NCBI RefSeq assembly: GCF_021917145.1
Contig: NC_061068.1
Span: 1,834,884-1,898,883 of the forward strand
Source: Hypomesus transpacificus
Lineage: Eukaryota; Chordata; Actinopteri; Osmeriformes; Osmeridae
DNA: 64,000 bases
Reading direction: 5' to 3'
The translations under genes were made by a program, and so were the position numbers. The notes beneath the pieces are model-generated. The model saw nothing but the letters and a program-made list of their open reading frames with translations, searched no databases and had not been told where the DNA came from. Shown in pieces: positions 37,857 to 60,820 of the stretch; the first letter of the stretch is position 1; every line of letters begins with the position of its first letter.

Positions 37857-38486
37857 TTATACGTTATAATACATAAAATATAAATGTTAAATATGATTAA
37901 CATGATAATTAAACATTTTGTTTTGTACAGTTTGTCAGTTGTGGGCTAGCAACTCAGAATCTGATGAAACTTTACATTTGACCAAAGACCATGTGCAATG
38001 GATTATGTAATTTGAAATTGTTTTACACTTAGAGCAACTGTAGCCTTTTTCCTCAAAGATGCCTACAAAGTTCAAGCCCTATCCTGACTCCTGTTGATGT
38101 TTTCTATGGACCATTCACTATAACTTCTGATTAGGAATTAGATCAATTGAGACATCAGGGTTAGCTGTCCATATAGAAGTTATAGCTACAGTCTGAATTC
38201 TTTCCACTTTCCTAGCGTGGTCTGTTGTGTTACTGATCTCTGGGTAAACCCAATATTTTTCTGAAATGATTTTAGAAAAATATTATCAAGTGTTATTTGC
38301 ATATCATGTGACATTGTGTCCTTTGATATTTACGACAAACTACAAAAATGGTTTGTGGTTTTAGTGTTTTTTATTGTGGACTACACTTACCTATATTCTT
38401 AAAACAAAAATACATTGTTAACTTTTATATTTTTCTATATGTATAGTTGTGTTTTATGTTTTCTGCACTTAAAAACTTTGACAAAC

Positions 38487-38492
38487 AATAAA
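38487..38492 (+). terminator. Candidate polyadenylation signal of the small membrane protein gene
   Basis: AATAAA about 0.8 kb after the stop codon is the first canonical signal downstream on the plus strand that I found. It would give a 3' untranslated region of about 800 bases containing the poly-G run. Confidence 0.4.
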
Positions 38493-38798
38493 TATCATGC
38501 TGCTGAAGTAATTTTGTTTGTGTGTGATTGTGAATGTGAAGCTTTCTTCAGTACCAGTAAATACAGTAAGGAGGACATCTACTGGGCTATTAAAGTATCA
38601 CAAGTTACCTGAGTAGACGCTTACCCTTTATTTTACATACACCATGAATTAGTCTTCACACGTAATGAAAGCGTCTGTGGCAAACAATTTACTGATGAAA
38701 GTTTAAATAACGTGTGCATTATCTAAAGAGTAACCCTAATGTGCAATGCACATTACATGTGTTGACAGAATTTACCAGAAGTACTGTAGCTGACCTAC

Positions 38799-38990
38799 CT
38801 TGTAGTTGGTGATCTTCCTGAGCTTCTGTCTGGAGACGGTTCAGGCAGATCACCAACTACAAGCCCAGAGCCCCCCACACCATTAATGACTCGCCTGACC
38901 AAACGCCCTGAACGAGTTCTACTTTCGATTTAAAAGACATTTGGACTATCCTGACCTATATCTACCCACCCTAGAGCCCCCCCCCCCCCT
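38799..38990 (+). mobile_element. LINE ORF2 fragment next to a 17-bp inverted repeat
   Basis: From about 38,835 the plus strand reads like the spacer between endonuclease and reverse transcriptase of fish LINEs (FRQITNYKPRAPHT, then a DSPDQT-like stretch and, after a frame break, an acidic/aromatic block), followed by a run of 13 C. The segment CTTGTAGTTGGTGATCT (38799-38815) is the exact reverse complement of AGATCACCAACTACAAG (38847-38863), so part of the element is duplicated in inverted orientation. It is non-functional and lies upstream of fam3d. Confidence 0.45.
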
Positions 38991-39456
38991 TACCATAGAG
39001 ACGATTATCTCCATTCAGGAAAAATAAGTTTACAGATTGTTCAATAGTGAGAACCCTCGCAAAGCAGCTACTATTTATGCAGCACTAAAGTGTATTGATA
39101 ACAATAGAATGAGTCAGATATTTGTGCTCGCATACTGCTGTGTGAGGTGTTCTATTTGAACACCAGAGGACAGTAAAGACTATGGTAAATACCTGGCCTG
39201 AACAAGCTCATCATTCAGGTCAAACCCATATCCTTCACAGTAGGATACACCACACATGTTATGACTGAAGTCTGAAACCTGTTTTGTTTATTGGGCGTGG
39301 ACAAACTGTATCCTGCTCTTGCAGTGGCCTAACAGGATGGCTGGAACTTTCAAGATTAGGGTGTGTTTTTCATAGCACAAGGTAATAGAAGGGTGCAGAC
39401 GTACTTTGTCAGTAAATGACATTGCAAACCTCACAGTAGGTCATCTAATCGTCAAG

Positions 39457-41714
39457 ATGAGATTGCGAGGTGAGATCACCATGTTTGATATAATAAACTT
39501 TTAGGATGTAATTAGTGTGTCTGTAATATGTGTCTCATGGTTTACAGATCTTGTATATGGTGTTGCTGTCATCTTCGTCACCCTCCTGGTATGGCGAATC
39601 TCTGTCAACTCTTCCCACATACATGAGAGAGCAAGGGACATTCAACACATTTTCAGTAAGCTTGAATTTTCAGTTATTATTGTTCAAGTTCAAGTATTTT
39701 ATTGTCAGATGCACAGGGTCAGACTGGGCACTGAAATTCTTAGGACAAGACAACGCAAAGCAACTTGGAATAACATGACATAAGTACTCGGAACAAGTTT
39801 ACACCTATAACAAGTTAACATATAATATAATAAACCTCCAAAATATAAAAAAGAACAAACAATAGAGTATACTAAACCTATAATACATATAATTTCCTAT
39901 ACTAACTTAGAGAAAAGTAGGGTACCATTACTGCAATATGGTTGATTGTGCAACCAGTAGCTAAAGTGACAGTGTGTAAAGTGACTAGTGTGAGTGTGTC
40001 GACAGTGTATCAATATCCATATCAGTGTTCATTCAGAAGCCTGATGGCCCTTGGGAAGAAACAGTTGTCTAGTCTGCGTGTGCGAGACCGAATGCTTCGG
40101 TATCGCCTGCCAGAAGGCAACAGGGTTAAAGGACGGAAGGATGGGTGGTAACAGTCTCAGTCTTGTCCTTGTCCTGCTTCACTGTTCGGCTGTAATTTCA
40201 TTGTGATTTTCATGTTCAGGTGTTCATAAGATAACCAAGGTCTCTACCAGTGAGTGTGCATATTTGTTATTTATGCATTGTTTATTTATATTCATGTGGA
40301 AAGGACAGTCATTTCATTTATTTTCCACTGTGTTATATATCAGCTACACCTGCAGCCTACCCGAAATGCAAGCTTTCCAAGGTCTGTCCCATCGACCATT
40401 TTGCATTTCACATCAAAAGTGGAGCAGCTGATGTTGTCGGGCCACAGATCTGTTTTGAGGGTAAAATGTGTGTGTCTTCATAATAATAAGGATACATTTA
40501 TCTGTATAATTAGGTATATAAGGTAAATAGTTGTGTTTGTATAATAGAATGTGACCCCTTTCTATATATATATGTACAATTACACCAAATATATCACTTG
40601 CCGATAAAGGTGGAACATTTGATGCTAATTTGTTGCTAATTATGTTTACTTTATCTTCCTGGTCTTTTCTTCATAGTGTGATGAGTGGCGTGATTAACAA
40701 TGTGGGACCTGGGCTTAACATAGTGGTGGTGAATGGTAAATATACATCATCTTATATGCATGCATATGTACTCACATACATACACAAACCTTCCCACTCA
40801 GCCTGTACGCACAGAACAAAGCACAATTGCTTGGTGAAAAACTGTCAAACATTTCACACAACAGGGGGGTATTCCAGAAAGCAGGTTATGCATTGTAACC
40901 AGGTAAGTTAACCCACCAGCTGATTCAGAATGTTACAGCAACCTACTGGCAATTTTGCTACAATGCTGGGTGTCAGCTGGGGAGTAAACTTACCTGGGTA
41001 TGTCACATAATCTGGTTTCTGGAATACCCCCCAGACTGAAAATTCAATGTCCAATTCAATTCATGTTATTTTACGTTAATCGATTTATCTAGGTGAGAAT
41101 GGGACTGTTGAGAAGGTTTCCTACCTTAATATGATCGTTGGAAGTAAGTAAAAGTAAAAAATAGCTATAACAATTCTTAGCAATTTAAATAGCTCTTATT
41201 TGTACATAATGCCTTTTTTTAAGAACCTGAAGATATCCTGGCATACTTGAAAGATATTAAGCCTGGAATGATTGTTTTGGTGGCGTCATTTGATGATATG
41301 ACAACAAAGTATGTAAAATTAAATAGAAACTTTCAATTTGTCACTATAACTTTTTATAACTTTACAGTACACAACTGGTCAATTCTCCTCTCTCCAGGTT
41401 GACAGACGAAATGAGGGAAATATTTGATGTACTTGGGAGCACCATGATCAAGTCTATTAAACACAGAGATAGCTGGGTCTTTGCTGGGGGTGCTGGAACA
41501 AATGAGAAAAGTCCATTTGAAAAGGTAGGCCCCCATGTTTTTATTTACCCACTATCTTCATGGAGTCTGTGAGTGTGTCTAATTACTGTCTATAACTGTA
41601 CAGCATGATTTGTCTCTCACTGGTCAGGTTGCTGTAAGTGATCTGAAGAGCAACGTATATGAGAGCTGGCCAGAGGTTGTTGAGATTGGAGGCTGCTTTC
41701 CCAGGAAGATCTGA
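39457..41714 (+). CDS. fam3d: FAM3 family secreted cytokine-like protein
   Basis: Eight exons give 217 residues: 39457-39469, 39548-39655, 40344-40467, 40677-40735, 41093-41143, 41224-41308, 41398-41524, 41628-41714. The start (MRLR) is followed by a hydrophobic signal/anchor (LVYGVAVIFVTLLVW), then the FAM3 GG-type lectin-like domain. The family blocks are KCKLSKVCP, FHIKSGAADVVGPQICFEGK, NNVGPGLNIVVVNG, MIVLVASFDD, HRDSWVFAGG and ESWPEVVEIGGCFP. The four Cys expected to form two disulphides are present. FAM3 proteins are secreted, four-helix-cytokine-like in name but globular beta-beta-alpha in fold, with metabolic roles; FAM3D is gut-enriched in mammals. Length matches the human protein (224). 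Position beside cfap20dc and fam107a, as in human 3p14, supports FAM3D over FAM3B or FAM3C. Exon 3 uses a GTGTGT donor, because the GTAAAA seven bases earlier would break the frame. The MRLR exon is small and less certain. Confidence 0.88.
39681..40150 (-). mobile_element. Dispersed fish repeat in fam3d intron
   Basis: This block begins (plus view) with TTCAAGTATTTTATTGTCAG, passes through GAAATTCTTAGGACAAGAC, and ends with CAGAAGCCTGATGGCCCTTG and CGGTATCGCCTGCCAGAAGG. The first part recurs at 46,076-46,270 in fam107a, so it is interspersed. Similar blocks are abundant in fish genomes, but I cannot name the family. Orientation is judged from the pyrimidine-rich tail and is uncertain. Open frames across it are not genes. 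Confidence 0.6.
40864..41032. mobile_element. Fold-back MITE, copy 1
   Basis: About 169 bp with end sequences GGGGGGTATTCCAGAAAGCAG and an imperfect inverse at the right. The inverted arms extend inward past the ends to the CAGCTG..CAGCTGG motifs, so nearly the whole element folds into one hairpin. It is non-coding and lies in the fam3d intron between the exons ending 40735 and starting 41093. It is more diverged than the copy at 45,402. Confidence 0.8.
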
Positions 41715-41885
41715 CACACTGAAATCCCAGAGGAACACAGAGGGCATTTGAGGCATCTATTACTGAGGTGGAATAGATATTTTGAAGGATCCCTCCAAAG
41801 AGTTTGAACTTGAATTGAAAAATAGCTTTTCGCTGTACTATTTAGCAAAATGTTCCCCACAACGTGTTATCATGAGAATATGTAT

Positions 41886-41891
41886 AATAAA
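41886..41891 (+). terminator. Polyadenylation signal of fam3d
   Basis: AATAAA 172 bases after the fam3d stop codon, giving a 3' untranslated region of about 200 bases. Confidence 0.75.
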
Positions 41892-42796
41892 ATAATTTAT
41901 AAAGTAAATCATCAATCCTTGATTTATATCAATACATTATTTGTTATTGTTTATTAAGTTTAAGCATGTGTATGTGAAGATGGGGGGGACTTAGAGAGAT
42001 TTCGTCTGGAACAACGCTGCCTTGTGATTCTTTTGTAGCCAGATGATGATGAAGAATATCTTGATCGACCAAATGTATCTTTGGCCGATCAACCTGCCTT
42101 GGGCTGGTAACTGCGTTTGGTTAATGCTTCATAGCTTCTCCTCAGTGAACTTGATTGTACCAAAGATGGTTGTAAATCCCTGACTGCTTTTTTGGAGGAG
42201 CCTGGAGACCCTCTCTGCTCAGAGCTGTGATCTTCCCAACCTGCTGCTCCATCACCATCGATTAGTCTAATCTGCCTTGGGCCCCTCTTAAGCCCCTGCA
42301 AATGTGGGAACACTTGTTACACATGAACAGGTGGTCAAGAGGGCTCTTTTATGTTATTCCACTTATCTCCAACCTCTTTCTCTTCTTTTTTCTCCTCTCC
42401 CTCTCTTCATCTCTTATCCTCTCAAACTCTTATCCCCTTCACCCCAGTATAATTATCTCCTTTTCTTTTTTTCCCACCTCCTCTCCACTTCTCTCAACCA
42501 TCCACCTGTTGTTTTCACGCTTAGGGCTCTTTCATGCTGGGTTAGGGTTAGTCATGCTGTTGGCTGGAAACAAGAACAACTTTGGATTTGTTTCAGTTGT
42601 CTGTTGTTTTCAGGGTTAATGTGTGGAAGGCCCAGACAGAGGGCCCTGTAAGATCCTGATGTCCCACATTAGAGGAGTGTACTGTAGCACTGTCATTGGC
42701 TCTGGAGGGCTGCATTCCGTTATCTTTTCTCTCAACTGTGAGAGTTGTCAAACTTTTCTGCTCCTCTTACTCTGGTTACGGCTCTAAACTCCGCCT

Positions 42797-45700
42797 ATGG
42801 TCATGGGAGTCACCTATGGAAAGAAGGTGAGACTTTTGTTCCTTTCACATTCATTCATTTGCTTTTTGATGTGCACTTCTGTGACAACTCTTAGTTCTTA
42901 GCTTATACATAGCTAAGATTCATTTAAATTGTTAGTTGACTTTAGGTGACGCACAATTTATTATTGTGCATTTTATTAAATTGTTCTAATTCTTCATTAT
43001 ACATATGTTTAATAAGTATAGTAGCTCATATCGGTTTGGACCATTTGTTTATTACGTTATGTAGTGTATATGTTAACCTATATTACATAATATAGGTTTG
43101 TATGGGCTTTAGGGGTTGTCAAGGCAAGCAGGACCAAATCATTCCAACATAGTACCTGTACTTCAATTTGACTACTGTCAAATTAACTTAAAAACTCTTA
43201 GTTCATGTGGTGAGATCGCAACTTTGTGCAGCAGTGACATGCATGATAACATGGTGGAAAGGCTCTCAAATATGAAAACCAGTGTTGGATGAATAATAAA
43301 AGGAAAAAGGTCAAAAGTGAAAGAAAATGTAAAAACTGTTAGATTCAACATACGTTGGTACAAATTGACAATTGTTACAAATTGAGTTTACTTTCAAATT
43401 TGGCTGATGAGTTATGTTTCTGGTGGTTTGATATGTGTGGGTATGTTAACTGTCAAAAAATAAAGAGCCGCAAACATAACACAAAATAAGTAGCTCTACA
43501 TGTTTGCCAGAGTGGTCAAACTAAAACAATCAGGATTGATGAAGCATCCTTCTTTCGTCCATCCTGTTCTGGTTCAGACAAACAGTTAGTCAGTTTGACA
43601 GTGGTAAAATATTATGATATTCTGACAGCAATAGCAAGATAAGGTATTGTTTGTTAGATGTCATAACAGGAGAACATGCCTCGCAGTTTAATGTGTTTAC
43701 CCTTTCATGTCACATTAATGACTCCCCACACAGCTACTCACATCTACTCAGAGAGATTAGCCAATCAGCAGGAATTCCACTTCATTAACGAAAGAGCAGC
43801 CGGCAAAGATGCTATTAGGCTAGCTCAAGGTGATTAAACACAACACTCTCCCTTCATTAACTAGCATTTCAGTATGACCCTGACTACTGTAACAGCTTCA
43901 GACCAAAGTTAGATCATAACATTATTATGACCCATAATGACTTAGTCTTGAATGCCATTACACTAGCCAACAGCTAGATTTAATTTCTTTATGCTGCATT
44001 ATTAAACAGAATGAGCTGTCTTGATGCAACAAATGCTTAGATAATGGTTGCATTAAAAACCAGATGCACACAAGATTTGAAGTTAAACTCTCTTTTTAGT
44101 TTATTTGCCTAGTCCAACCACTGCACTGACATGTTACTCTGAGAGCATATTGTAGTTCTTAATTGGTGGAAGAGAGTTCTAGGTACCCCAGATTGCAGTG
44201 ATGGAGTTGTACAGTAGGGGTATAACTGTTGTTTGTAGCAACCGAGCATTAATGAGGTGGCAGCCCTCCAGTCAGCTAGTGAGGCCTCTCGGTCTACTGA
44301 AGATACAGGGCTGCAGTTGGCCCTGTTCTGTCTTTATTACAATACAGCCTTGTGCTCCTTCAACCCTGATCTCACACAAAGAACTGTTGTTGAATTAGCT
44401 GGCAGTTTTTGAGAGAAACATGCCATGTCAATATTTATAATAAACATTCTAAAATCATTCATATGTACTATTGTAGTTTTACAAAAACATTTGAGATGTT
44501 ACATTGGCAACATCTTGTCCCTATTCCGATAAGGAATTCATTTTGCCATGTGGTTACTGTGAGTTGGAGCTAAACTGGTGAGTTATGACTTGACATGATA
44601 ACCTTTACAGTCTCTCAGCTCATGTTCTCTTACCTATTAACAGAGAGAACATAATCCCCAGCACGCATCTACAGGAAGTAGGACACACGTGAAAGGACCA
44701 GGTAGGAAAATAATCAGGGATCTAAGATCAAATAAAGCACAATGTGCAAAGAATATCTTCTGTTGTCTTTTGCATCTCATCCTTGAAGATGGTTTGAACT
44801 AGGTTTCTGAAATGTTGTTGGGAATAAACCCCACCCATGTTACTGTATGTGTGGTTGTGCAAATAAGGCCAGTGATTTTGTGGGAGGAAACCAATAGTCA
44901 TGTGTGTCACTCATGACTATTGTCACTTTCCCTCGGTCTAAGAAAGACCAATCCTGATCGTCTGCTAAACGGTCAGTCTGGTTTGTCAGAGGTGGTTGTC
45001 AGGAGACAGGGTCATATGTTTTAACTTTATTGTGCCCAGGACCATCCTATCTTTATCAGTATTCCTTTTTGCTTGACTACTATTTTTGGATTAAATGTTT
45101 TACGAATATTCCCTTGTATCCTTTGCCCATGGATTCAAAAGGGCCATACATAGTAGTGGTATTGTGTAACTTGACCTCTCCTTTCTTATACGTTTGTGAA
45201 AATAATGGTTTTATGTTTTCCTGGAGCTGATCTCAAGAACCCCGTCTGCTTCACTAAAAGCGAATTATGACAATTATTTCATTTATGCAATAAATATTAT
45301 ACTGATTAGCAAGTATTGTGCTGTTTTACTTAATGATATATACTTCACAGTCCATGATATTGGCACAAGGTATTTGTGCACTGACACTTACTAACTGAAT
45401 CAGGGGGGTATTCCAGAAAGCAGGTTATGCAACATAACCGGGTAAATTAACCCAACAGCTGATTCACAATGTTGCAGCAACCTACTGGCAATGTTGCTAC
45501 AACGCTGGGTGTCAGCTGGGGAGTTAACTTACCTTGGTGTGTCGCATAACCTGCTTTCTGGAATACCCCCCAGTTCATACATGTTGTGTGTGTCGCTCAG
45601 TCCACTGTGGCCTGCAGAGGGAGGAGGATGGACAACAAGGTGGAGAAGACCTGGGCCTGACTCAGGAACCGGTGGTCCTGGCAGGTGACATGCAGACACT

Positions 45701-46850
45701 TCCTTCACAGCCAGATGACCAGGAAGAGAGCAGTGATCTCATCATTCCCAAAAAACTAATCAACCCTGTCAAAGTGTCCAAGAATCATCAGGAGCTTCAT
45801 AAGGAATTAAAAATGACATATAAGAAGTAAGCACACGGTTTGTTTTACAATTCTAGTGGGGACCAACAATTCACTCCCATTCAAAACACCCTGTTATGTC
45901 TAACCCCTAATCCTAAAACCAACCTTAGCCCTTAATGTAATTCTAACCCCTAGAAAAAAACATTTGAAGGTGTGAGAACCCACTAGGTCCATTATTCTCA
46001 GTTTATGATCTTTTTGGGACTTGGGTCCTCTATAAGGGTAGTTAAACAGGACCACACCTACACATAATCCTACTCGAGTTTCAAGTTTTATTGTCAGGTG
46101 CACAGAACAACACAAGGTCAGAAATTCTTGGGATAAGACAATGGAAGCAACCTAGGATAACATAACATATAAGTACTAAGAACATAGATTTGATACACAT
46201 AATGACCTATACTAACCTTATAGACCTATACTAGCCTAAAACAAGACCTATACTAGCCTAAGCCATACACACATAGACACAAACACCGAAAAGGCCTGAC
46301 TCTGACCATTCACATTCTCTATCAGAGCTGTGTGTCCAGAGGGGAAGCCAGAGCTCCAACGTGTCCTGGAGAAGAGGAACTGGGAGCAAGGGAGGAAACA
46401 GAAGAGAGAAGAGGAAGCAAAGAGAAACACGTCCCCTTTTCACCAGGAACTGCTCAAGAGGCAACAGAGGCTGGAGGAGGTAAAATGGACCAAGCCGTCC
46501 GTCACTTCTAGCTCTGGTAGAGCATTAATCTCATCCATTTAGCTCTGAGTGCTCAATTCATACAAAAGATATCAGTGTTAGGAGCCTGAGTCACGTAGAC
46601 TATGGCAAGGTCAGCCATTTTTGTACTGTATATGTTCATGAATGAGACCATACCATTTGCTATATTACATGGCTAGCTTCAACACAGTGCAACTTTTCAG
46701 TATCTCAGGTCTGACTCCAGTTTTTCCTCCCAGCTGGAGAGAGAACTAGATCTGCAGCAGAATGGGCAAGACAGTTCACCTGAGTTCGTCAGGGTCAGAG
46801 AGAGCCTGAGAAGAACCACGATACTGGACGTTGGAGAGAAGAAGGTCTAA
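42797..46850 (+). CDS. fam107a: FAM107 family actin-associated protein
   Basis: The certain coding exons are 45690-45826 (start of exon ambiguous), 46326-46479 and 46734-46850. From the ATG at 45690 they give 135 residues (human FAM107A has 144). A longer form of 169 residues is possible if a 10-codon exon at 42797-42826, which ends in a good GTGAGA donor, joins at 45618; phases fit. Family blocks are IIPKKLINPVKVSKNHQELHKEL, split as IIPKKLINPVK and SKNHQELHKEL, then GKPELQRVLEKR, a Lys/Glu-rich coiled coil, FHQELLKRQQRLEE and the end SPEFVRVRESLRR. FAM107A (DRR1, TU3A) bundles F-actin, is stress- and glucocorticoid-induced and acts in neurons and glia. The order after fam3d matches human 3p14, which favours FAM107A over FAM107B. 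A fold-back MITE ends about 30 bases before the 45601 acceptor. Confidence 0.88.
42827..45401 (+). other. Presumed first intron or upstream region of fam107a
   Basis: No exon is supported here. The part at 43,690-43,850 is of even composition with CCAATCA, TTAATGA and GATTAA motifs and may be a conserved regulatory element. Whether the stretch is intron or promoter depends on whether the 42797 exon is used. Confidence 0.4.
45402..45571. mobile_element. Fold-back MITE, copy 2, beside a fam107a acceptor
   Basis: The left arm GGGGGGTATTCCAGAAAGCA plus GGTTATGC is mirrored exactly by the right arm GCATAACC plus TGCTTTCTGGAATACCCCCC, 28 bp perfect. The inner arms also pair, with GGTAAATTAACCCAACAGCTG against CAGCTGGGGAGTTAACTTACC in near-complement. 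RNA from either strand would form one hairpin of about 170 nt. It ends 29 bases before the first base after the CAG at 45598-45600. Confidence 0.88.
46076..46270 (-). mobile_element. Dispersed fish repeat, second copy
   Basis: Shares TTCAAGTTTTATTGTCAG, GTGCACAG, AGAAATTCTT, GGATAAGACAA and the following CCTATACTAACC motifs with the block at 39,681. It lies in a fam107a intron and is truncated relative to that copy. Confidence 0.65.
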
Positions 46851-47105
46851 AAGGAAGGAACTTACTTTTGTGCATTCAACTGAAATAATAGGTCAAGCTA
46901 GTCTTTGGGACCTATGGATAGAGGGTGTGGCTGTAGGTGGATGTCTGCAGTTTGGCAGGTTCACCGTGTGTGTGTGAGAGGGCGTGGTGCAGAACAGTAC
47001 CTCCCTAAGAAAACACGGGATTCAACTTCCACTCCATAGAGACAAACCTGTACTTGTTATTTAAACCATGGAAGGTTGTCAATTATACATGTGGTGAATG
47101 AATGT

Positions 47106-47111
47106 AATAAA
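47106..47111 (+). terminator. Polyadenylation signal of fam107a
   Basis: AATAAA 256 bases after the stop codon. The opposing camk1 signal is about 600 bases further on, so the two genes converge without obvious overlap. Confidence 0.75.
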
Positions 47112-47710
47112 AGTGTAGAGAACTTACTGTAGGAGAGAAAGGGATGATAGAAGTTTCCTTCTTGTGAGTCTTTAGTCTTCTGAATCATCATATATATTTT
47201 TTTTCATTTATCAGATAAAAGTCTCATCTATATATGTGTTTTTTTGTTTGGCATTTTACTTATTGAATTCACCCTATTTACAAGGACATGCACCATTCAC
47301 TGCCTTTTACTTGTTCAAGACCATTTACTCTGTTATATGTTTCCCTGTTCTGAATCCCTCTGTGTAAAATTAACTGTGCAACTTTAATGAATTTGGAATT
47401 CAAAATGACATTTTTTAAATGTACACATTTATAGTTTTCTCAATGTGTGTATACTATGAGACGGTGTAAATGTTTCATAGTATAACTACAACAGTATTTA
47501 CCAAATGGTTTCCCAAACATTAAACATACACTGTGCTGTATTTATTGATTTACAACCTCACCTTGGCCCAAAACATCCAAACTCATTTTAACATCAGATA
47601 GTTTTTCACTTCCAAATTAATTTCAAAATCCAAAGACCCTGAGTGTGTGAGCAAGCGTACAAGCTGAGAAAAAGGACAGAACACACAATGCATAGACAAG
47701 GAAGTTGTAT

Positions 47711-47716
47711 TTTATT
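47711..47716 (-). terminator. Polyadenylation signal of camk1 (minus strand)
   Basis: AATAAA on the minus strand, about 2.3 kb after the camk1 stop codon. The stretch 47,717-49,979 has no other exon and is best read as the camk1 3' untranslated region, which is long in vertebrate kinase genes. Confidence 0.5.
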
Positions 47717-49979
47717 TCCCGCAATCAGATCTCTGTGGGTACAAATCATGAACATGTTAATCAATAACCCATGATGCATTGCATCCATACATTTGAGCTC
47801 AAAACAGCTTTTACAAAAAAGGATATACAATATATATACCTATATATATAATATACACATTTCTTTATGCATGTAGATGTCTTGTAATGAGTAACATTTG
47901 CTTCTTACTTATAACAACCAAGGACAAACTAAAATCAAGGAAAAGTTGAAAAGAAGCTAATCTCTAAAGACATAAAAACAGCCAGATCATTAAAGTCATC
48001 AACCGTGAATAGTGTATCTTACATTTAACATGAAGCCCTTCACACACAATTTGCATATTTCCCTCCACTGCAGTCAAAGTCCATTTGATTGCCATCTTTG
48101 CATCCACAATGGATTTTGACCATACACATTTTGAGGCCATATGGCAACATCAAAGTAACTAGCCTACAGTGGTTAATTCATAACTCAAAGTTACTTCAAA
48201 TTCAGCAGAAGAAAAATCTATAGGTCATCCCAATGGCACTCAAGAAACAGTATTGCATCAACAACTTTTAGCACATGCTTGACATATTGATGTATCAATT
48301 GTAATTTGTGCCACTGTGCCTTAATAGGTAATCAATTTACATCCCAAAAATCACTACATTGTTTACCAAGTCCAATCTTATCATTCTTTGGATTTGTGTG
48401 GTGTCAGAAACACAGCACAGCCAGGCTAAGTGTTGTTAGTTAGCCCCTAGATGCTAACAGACTGGGAAAACTATAACTAGCAGCAGTGCAGCTTGGGCTT
48501 CAGTCATCCAACGCTATGTGCTGTGCTCGCGTGTGTGTGCTTATGTGTGTTATGAACTGTTACAACAGCTTATACAGTACCAGGGTGGGTTAGGGAAAAG
48601 TGGGTTGAGACAGACTACCAAAGAAACAAAACTACAAAGAACTCACCCTTACAAAAAACATATTAGGTTTCCTCTAAACAAACATCAAACAGAAGATTAG
48701 TGTCAGGGGATCACTAGGGTGGAGCTGTGACCCTTGTAGTCAACGCAGAGGTTATAGTACAGTTCAGACTGTGCTGTACTTACAACTTTACTTCTGGTGT
48801 TTCTCACTTCACATTATAATATTTCAGAATTACGGAACAGCATTTTCAATACAACAGAGTTATAATAATCATGTGTGTTTATACGTATATGTTGATCTTC
48901 ATTCATGTAAACATATTTAACCAGGTCATGCAAACAGTAGACCAAAACTTCTTCCACAAGAGGTGTACAGAACAGAGCAGACAGAGTGCCCAGACTGAGA
49001 TCCCTTCCACTCTACGCCAGAAAGGGTGGGGTTAGACTAATGATTGACAGGAGACGTGCTCAATCAAGGGCATACAGTGCTGTACACAAAGAGGCTTCAG
49101 TCAGAACACTGCAGATAGAAATGTTACAGGCTTGAATTGTCCTCCCCGTGAAGCCCTAGATATCACCTTGTCAACATGCCCCAATTCCCAGGGAGAGTCC
49201 CAACTAGCAGGGAGAATAGGAGTTACGTCTGGTTTGGTGTTGCCACAGGGATCTCAGTTTAAACCTCTGAAATCAGAACAGCCATAAGATAGAGATGTCT
49301 CCCTTTGATATCCATACATTTCACATTTCATTCCAACTGATGCATGCAGTTTCCCCAGGCCACAACCGTTGTTCAAAGACCCAGTCTGAGCCAGAATATA
49401 GAGTCCAGGCTATCCTCTCAATCCTAGACCTTTAAGTTCCTACCATACAGAAGACAACAGAGGGACGACGCTGCTGATAATGTGTGAGAAAAATGGATTA
49501 ACATGGATAAAGACTTACAGCCACATGAGGTGAGAATGGGGGATTTCTGGGGAAAAGTCTGACAAAATGACCACAGCAGTTTACCCGCTGTTTCCCCTGA
49601 TGATACATACAGATATTATATCTATATACATATCATACAGATATGCTGCATAATAAGTGTAGTCAGGAGCAGAAGATTAAGATAAATATCTGTGGTTTGA
49701 TGGAGAGTATTTTAGGGCTGAACTTCATTGTGTGTAAATCCCTCTGCTCCCTACTTCCACACTCGGTCTTGACTCTGCAACCCCTGAGCCCTGCTAAAGC
49801 TAAGAGATGGCTCTGGACAAGGCACTCAAAGTTTCCCTGCACCCAAACCGTGACCTGCTCAGGATCTCCCCCTAGTGGACCCTGCCTGATACTACTCTGC
49901 ATTCTTGGTCAGACTGGGCGGATGGGCTCTGGTGGCTCCATGGAAACGTATCACCATGGCGACGGGGGGAAGGTTGTGC

Positions 49980-60820
<10,841 letters not shown>

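Noticed and set aside
39942-40151. Basic open frame in fam3d intron
   Set aside because: It lies in a dispersed repeat with a second copy in fam107a.
40220-40239. Extra 20-base exon in fam3d after a TTCAG acceptor
   Set aside because: It would not join in phase to the next exon, and the protein length already matches the family without it.
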